Of a stretch of 5,161 nt of DNA, positions 3,915-5,161 are shown piece after piece. The notes under the pieces were generated by a model. The model saw nothing but the letters and a program-made list of their open reading frames with translations. It did not search any database and was not told the origin of the DNA. Both the position numbers and the translations under genes were made by a program. Origin of the DNA: an uncultured cyanobacterium (lineage in GTDB: Bacteria > Cyanobacteriota > Cyanobacteriia > Pseudanabaenales > Pseudanabaenaceae); assembly GCA_903819605.1 (NCBI GenBank), contig CAIJEA010000554.1, forward strand, positions 1 to 5,161, given 5' to 3'. How positions within the stretch are numbered: position 1 is the stretch's first letter; every line of letters starts with the position of its first letter.

Positions 3915-5161
3915 TCAAGAAACAAATTCAGGAAATTTACGGGCTAGCTCGGTAATTGCAGGACATATCGCGGCATTTTCGGTGCGGTTCTCCAACGTAT
4001 TCCAACTGAAGGGAGCCGATTGGGCAGCAGATAACCATAATAATCTTTTTGCTCTAGTCATACCAACGTATAGGAGGCGAAATTCCTCTGCTTGCTTGAG
4101 ATAGCTGCATTGCTTCCATGCTTCTTCCGCATTAGGAATGCGATCGCCATGTACGAGGGCAGAGATCTGCGCCCTTGCCACTTCAGGCAATCCAAAGTCC
4201 CCTAAGAACTTGACTGATTCAGGAAGATAAGCCTCACCTGGACAAATCCGCTTATGTAGAAATGGCATAAATACCACATCCCAATCCAGCCCTTTTGCCT
4301 TATGCAGAGTGATAATCGTTACTTGCCCCCCAGTCATATAGCGTCCTTCTAGGTTTTCATCTTCAACGGATTCAAAATTCTCTGATTCGACAATGTCCTG
4401 AAGTGCAGCGATCAAGGTTTGCATTGAATAATTGCCAATAAGTTCTTGATTTAGGCGATCGCATAATTTATCTGCTGTTGCTAAGAGTCCAGCCTCGTCG
4501 TCATAGAGAGTAAATGCAATAAATGGAATGAGATTGTATAAAGGAAGTTCGATTTTAGCGCGAAGTAATCCTATACATTTAGATTGAGTTTCTGAGGCAA
4601 TAGGTGTTAGAGGAATATCGAGCAAGGTGGGATAGAGAAACTTTTCGGGATTACTAGCGAGAGCATTGAGATCTTGCTGTGATGAAATCTTTTGACGATC
4701 CTTAAGTACTTCGAGCGAAGATTTGAGATTGTCAGGAGAATGAGGACGTTCCATAAACTGCAAAATCGCTAGCATATCAAGCGGAACACGCGATCGGCGA
4801 TCGTTCTGTTCGACATCATAAATTTTAATCTCATGCTCTTCAGTTAGCCATTTCAGTGATTCAGCTACAAAGCGCCCCTGATTGTGTTGACGCACCAAAA
4901 TTGCCATACTCAGCGTTGGATCTTGCTCATGCAGTTTTTTAATGCGTAATCCAATTATCTCAATTTCCTGCTCAATGCTATCAGGGGTATAGATTTCGAC
5001 TCCATTATCAATTGCTTCAGGATTGGCATTTGCCTGCGGATCGTCAGCATCCACAGGACGGATTTTTTGATCGCGAAAGGGCTTTTTTGTTTTGGCATAT
5101 TCGGGGGAATGATTGACCCAATGCAAGACAAAGTTCGCGGCTAGCATCACATTCGTGGTGC
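3915..5161 (-). CDS. UvrD/Rep-type SF1 DNA helicase, C-terminal part (5' end outside window)
   Basis: The minus-strand frame is open to the window edge and stops at TGA 3917-3915, giving about 414 residues of the C-terminal half of an ATP-dependent 3'-5' DNA helicase of the UvrD/PcrA/Rep class. The edge reads TTNVMLAANFVLHWVN, the region after motif IV. SMAILVRQHNQG is motif IVa-like (residues 81-92 counted from GTG 5150). GGQVTIITLHKAKGLDWDVV (274-293) is motif V, with the HKAKGLDW core that contacts DNA and nucleotide. EEFRLLYVGMTRAKRLLW (355-372) is motif VI with its arginine finger. Motifs I-III (Walker A, DExx) must lie beyond 5161. The GTG at 5150 and ATG at 5147 are internal and not the start. 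No frameshift is visible and the end after LARKFPEFVS looks natural. Such enzymes unwind DNA in repair and replication restart; the exact subfamily cannot be fixed from this half. Confidence 0.88.
   Translation of the reverse strand, partial: TTNVMLAANFVLHWVNHSPEYAKTKKPFRDQKIRPVDADDPQANANPEAIDNGVEIYTPDSIEQEIEIIGLRIKKLHEQDPTLSMAILVRQHNQGRFVAESLKWLTEEHEIKIYDVEQNDRRSRVPLDMLAILQFMERPHSPDNLKSSLEVLKDRQKISSQQDLNALASNPEKFLYPTLLDIPLTPIASETQSKCIGLLRAKIELPLYNLIPFIAFTLYDDEAGLLATADKLCDRLNQELIGNYSMQTLIAALQDIVESENFESVEDENLEGRYMTGGQVTIITLHKAKGLDWDVVFMPFLHKRICPGEAYLPESVKFLGDFGLPEVARAQISALVHGDRIPNAEEAWKQCSYLKQAEEFRLLYVGMTRAKRLLWLSAAQSAPFSWNTLENRTENAAICPAITELARKFPEFVS

Overview
The window looks like a piece of a cyanobacterial chromosome, possibly Pseudanabaena or a relative. 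It carries at least seven full copies of the HIP1 octamer GCGATCGC (starting near 311, 1174, 1529, 2385, 3518, 4140 and 4455) plus several near-copies, and its base composition is moderately AT-rich. The genus is an inference; the cyanobacterial assignment rests mainly on HIP1 density.

Layout from left to right. Bases 1-108 are the last codons of an IS5/IS4-like DDE transposase (+). Its element ends near 172, inside the N-terminal fragment of a CadD-family (cadmium-resistance/LysE-superfamily) membrane transporter on the minus strand (154-333). A 324-base divergent intergenic region (334-657) holds a nested inverted repeat and a second hairpin, but no gene. Next comes an intact CadD-family transporter (658-1395, +). 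It is followed by a small exported protein of unknown function (1478-2038, +), probably co-transcribed. A strong terminator-like hairpin (2150-2197) and an overlapping promoter (TATAAT at 2202-2207) separate this pair from a DUF202 membrane protein (+).

From about 2740 to 3914 the DNA is a scar zone. It contains a long perfect palindrome (2743-2787), a 5' remnant of a PhnD-like phosphonate/phosphate ABC-transporter binding protein (+), a 5' remnant of an ISAzo13-type transposase (-) and a C-terminal remnant of a third CadD-family gene (-). The right end (3915-5161, -) is the C-terminal part of a UvrD/Rep-type superfamily 1 helicase whose 5' end lies beyond the window.

The main theme is a CadD-family locus in flux: one complete gene sits between two broken, divergent paralogues on the opposite strand, with IS debris on both sides. 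The intact transporter, the secreted protein downstream and the DUF202 protein are the functional genes. Whether they act together is not shown by the sequence. I did not find convincing evidence for a wholly new system. The best leads are the three-copy transporter locus, the nested inverted repeat between divergent copies, the palindromic repeat and the uncharacterised exported protein.
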